In this document: positions 62,742 through 64,000 of the stretch, piece after piece | Position numbering within the stretch: the first letter of the stretch is position 1 | Layout of the letters: the number at the start of each line of letters is the position of its first letter | DNA from: Capitella teleta | Taxonomy: Eukaryota > Annelida > Polychaeta > Capitellidae | Length of the DNA stretch: 64,000 nucleotides | Assembly: GCA_000328365.1 (NCBI GenBank) | Contig: KB302615.1 | Span: 235,742-299,741 of the forward strand | Direction: 5' to 3' | Made by a program: the position numbers and the translations under genes | Notes under the pieces: generated by a model | The model's database searches: none | What the model was told of the DNA's origin: nothing | What the model saw: the letters and a program-made list of their open reading frames with translations, nothing else

Positions 62742-62846
62742 GACATTTTTCTTATTAAGCAGACTTGTTAAGGAGGGGTGGGGGGTGTGACTAGTGAGAG
62801 TGGGAAAGCTAAAGCAGTTAAACAGGTGAATGAATTAAAGAGAAGT

Positions 62847-63961
62847 TTACTGAGAATCCTTCAACATCTGCTCCAGTTCACCACTTTCGTTCATCTCCTG
62901 AATTGAAAAAAAAAAAAAAAATGTCAATCACAAGATGTAAAAATAGCTCATCTGTACCTTCAGAATATCTAGGCCTCCGACCAACTCGCCCTTGATGTAG
63001 AGTTGAGGATACGTCGGCCAATTAGAGTATGTCTTCAAGCCCTGTCTCACCTCTTCATCTGTCAGAATATCAAAATGTCCGTACGGAATCCTGGGAAAAA
63101 CATTGTGAAACAATAGGGCTGTAATAACGATTTCGTACCCTATGGAGTCAAGGAGCGCAACGGTGGTTTTACTGAATCCGCAACGTGGGCTATCAGGATT
63201 GCCCTTCATGAAGAGCATGATTGGATCTTGGTTTGTTAATTTCTTCAAACGGTCATCTAAACTCTCAGCCGCAGGGAGCATCAATTTAAGCTCTCCACTC
63301 TCCACCATCTCCTTGACGATGTCCAGACCGCCGAGTAATTCTCCTTTGGCGTACAACTGTGGGTACGTTGGCCAATCAGAGAACTTCTTCAGACCTTGGG
63401 AAGGAAAGGAGATAGAGATATGATAACGTTGGAAATGATTTCACTGTCATTACAAGGACAAAACCCTTCCATGCAGAGAGAGTTCCACACAAATCTCACC
63501 TTGTCTGACTTCTTCATCCTGCAGAATATCAAACGAGTCAAATTTGATTCCCTGATCTTTCAAAATCTGAACGATGGTTTTGCTAAATCCTGTAAAACAC
63601 AACATGAAAGCAATACCGCATCCCGAACATTACACTCACCGCATTTCGGCTGCTCGGGTGCCCCCTTCATGAAAAGCATAACTGGGGAGCGATTAATCAG
63701 GGCTTTGAGTCGTGCGTTCAAATCTTGCTTTGGAGGGGCTACAGCAGCGGCAGCAGCAACAGGAGTACTGTGCTGCCGAATTTTCTTGTTCAGTGATGGC
63801 ACATCAGCACCGTTGACGCGGTCAGCAACTGATGCGTTCTATTGGTGGAATAAGCACAGAGAAAAATAAACACGTGACTCATATACCTTGATGAGGACAC
63901 AGGTGGGGACAGCGGTGATCTCATATTTCTTTGAGAGTTCAGGAAGAGTCTCTGCTTCAAC
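62847..63961 (-). CDS. GLRX3: Glutaredoxin 3 (PICOT), C-terminal part, continues past right edge
   Basis: Exons in transcript order: 63961-63887, 63838-63640, 63589-63500, 63394-63139, 63090-62958 and 62897-62847; phases agree, 267 residues visible. GLRX3 is a cytosolic/nuclear monothiol glutaredoxin that handles [2Fe-2S] clusters, often with BolA2. The piece begins with the end of the thioredoxin-like domain ([20 protein letters not shown], carrying the conserved cis-Pro), then an Ala-rich linker, then two Grx domains. Each has MLFMKG, a single-Cys CGFS motif (PKCGFSK and PRCGFSK), [17 protein letters not shown] and GGLDI. The first thioredoxin-domain exons lie beyond 64000. It ends tail-to-tail with prominin. 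Confidence 0.95.
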
Positions 63962-64000
63962 CTGTCGGTCAAATGTTCGGAGAGGAAACTTGGTAGTGTG

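Overview
This is a 64 kb piece of animal nuclear DNA carrying five recognisable protein genes with GT-AG introns and AATAAA poly(A) signals. It comes from an invertebrate: the EBF/COE gene encodes only one copy of the second helix of its helix-loop-helix motif, whereas vertebrate EBFs carry a duplicated one. Many introns are only about 46-60 bp, while one EBF intron is about 11.9 kb. I cannot name the phylum from the sequence alone.

Layout. 1-530: minus-strand remnant of a LINE-type reverse transcriptase C-terminus. 969-3968 (+): PXMP2, a peroxisomal Mpv17/PMP22-family membrane protein, with a decayed Tc1-like transposon in its first intron. 6154-8900 (+): CCDC157, a coiled-coil protein ending in a small Cys/His finger. 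8901-21905: about 13 kb without a recognisable gene, containing a fold-back element, one copy of a dispersed repeat and the likely 3' UTR of EBF. 21906-43313 (-): a complete EBF/COE transcription factor, fourteen exon positions, one of them duplicated. 43314-53568: about 10 kb without a gene, holding the EBF promoter side, a mariner-like element, a TTAA-flanked MITE and the second copy of the dispersed repeat. 53569-62132 (+): a prominin, complete except that the exon(s) for the first two membrane helices are absent. 62847-63961 (-): the 3' part of GLRX3 (two monothiol glutaredoxin domains), running off the right edge.

Main results. (1) EBF exon 8, which codes for the last part of the DNA-binding domain, exists as two tandem, diverged copies. 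Both are phase 0 to 1 with good splice sites, and joining both gives a frameshift and a stop. The locus therefore appears built for mutually exclusive splicing that would swap a DNA-contact region. (2) The prominin model lacks TM1, the Cys-rich cytoplasmic loop and TM2; the flanking exon phases do not match, so sequence is missing, either truly or through assembly. (3) EBF lies close to GLRX3, as in human EBF3-GLRX3 on 10q26.3, which suggests an old linkage. (4) Several non-autonomous DNA transposons are recognisable by terminal inverted repeats and target-site duplications (TTAA, TA).

The five genes do not form an operon or a pathway. EBF is a developmental regulator in a large, GC-richer, gene-poor domain; the others look like housekeeping, ciliary or membrane genes packed at its two edges. 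Gene models are read by eye from splice sites and remembered family sequences; no alignment or expression data were available.
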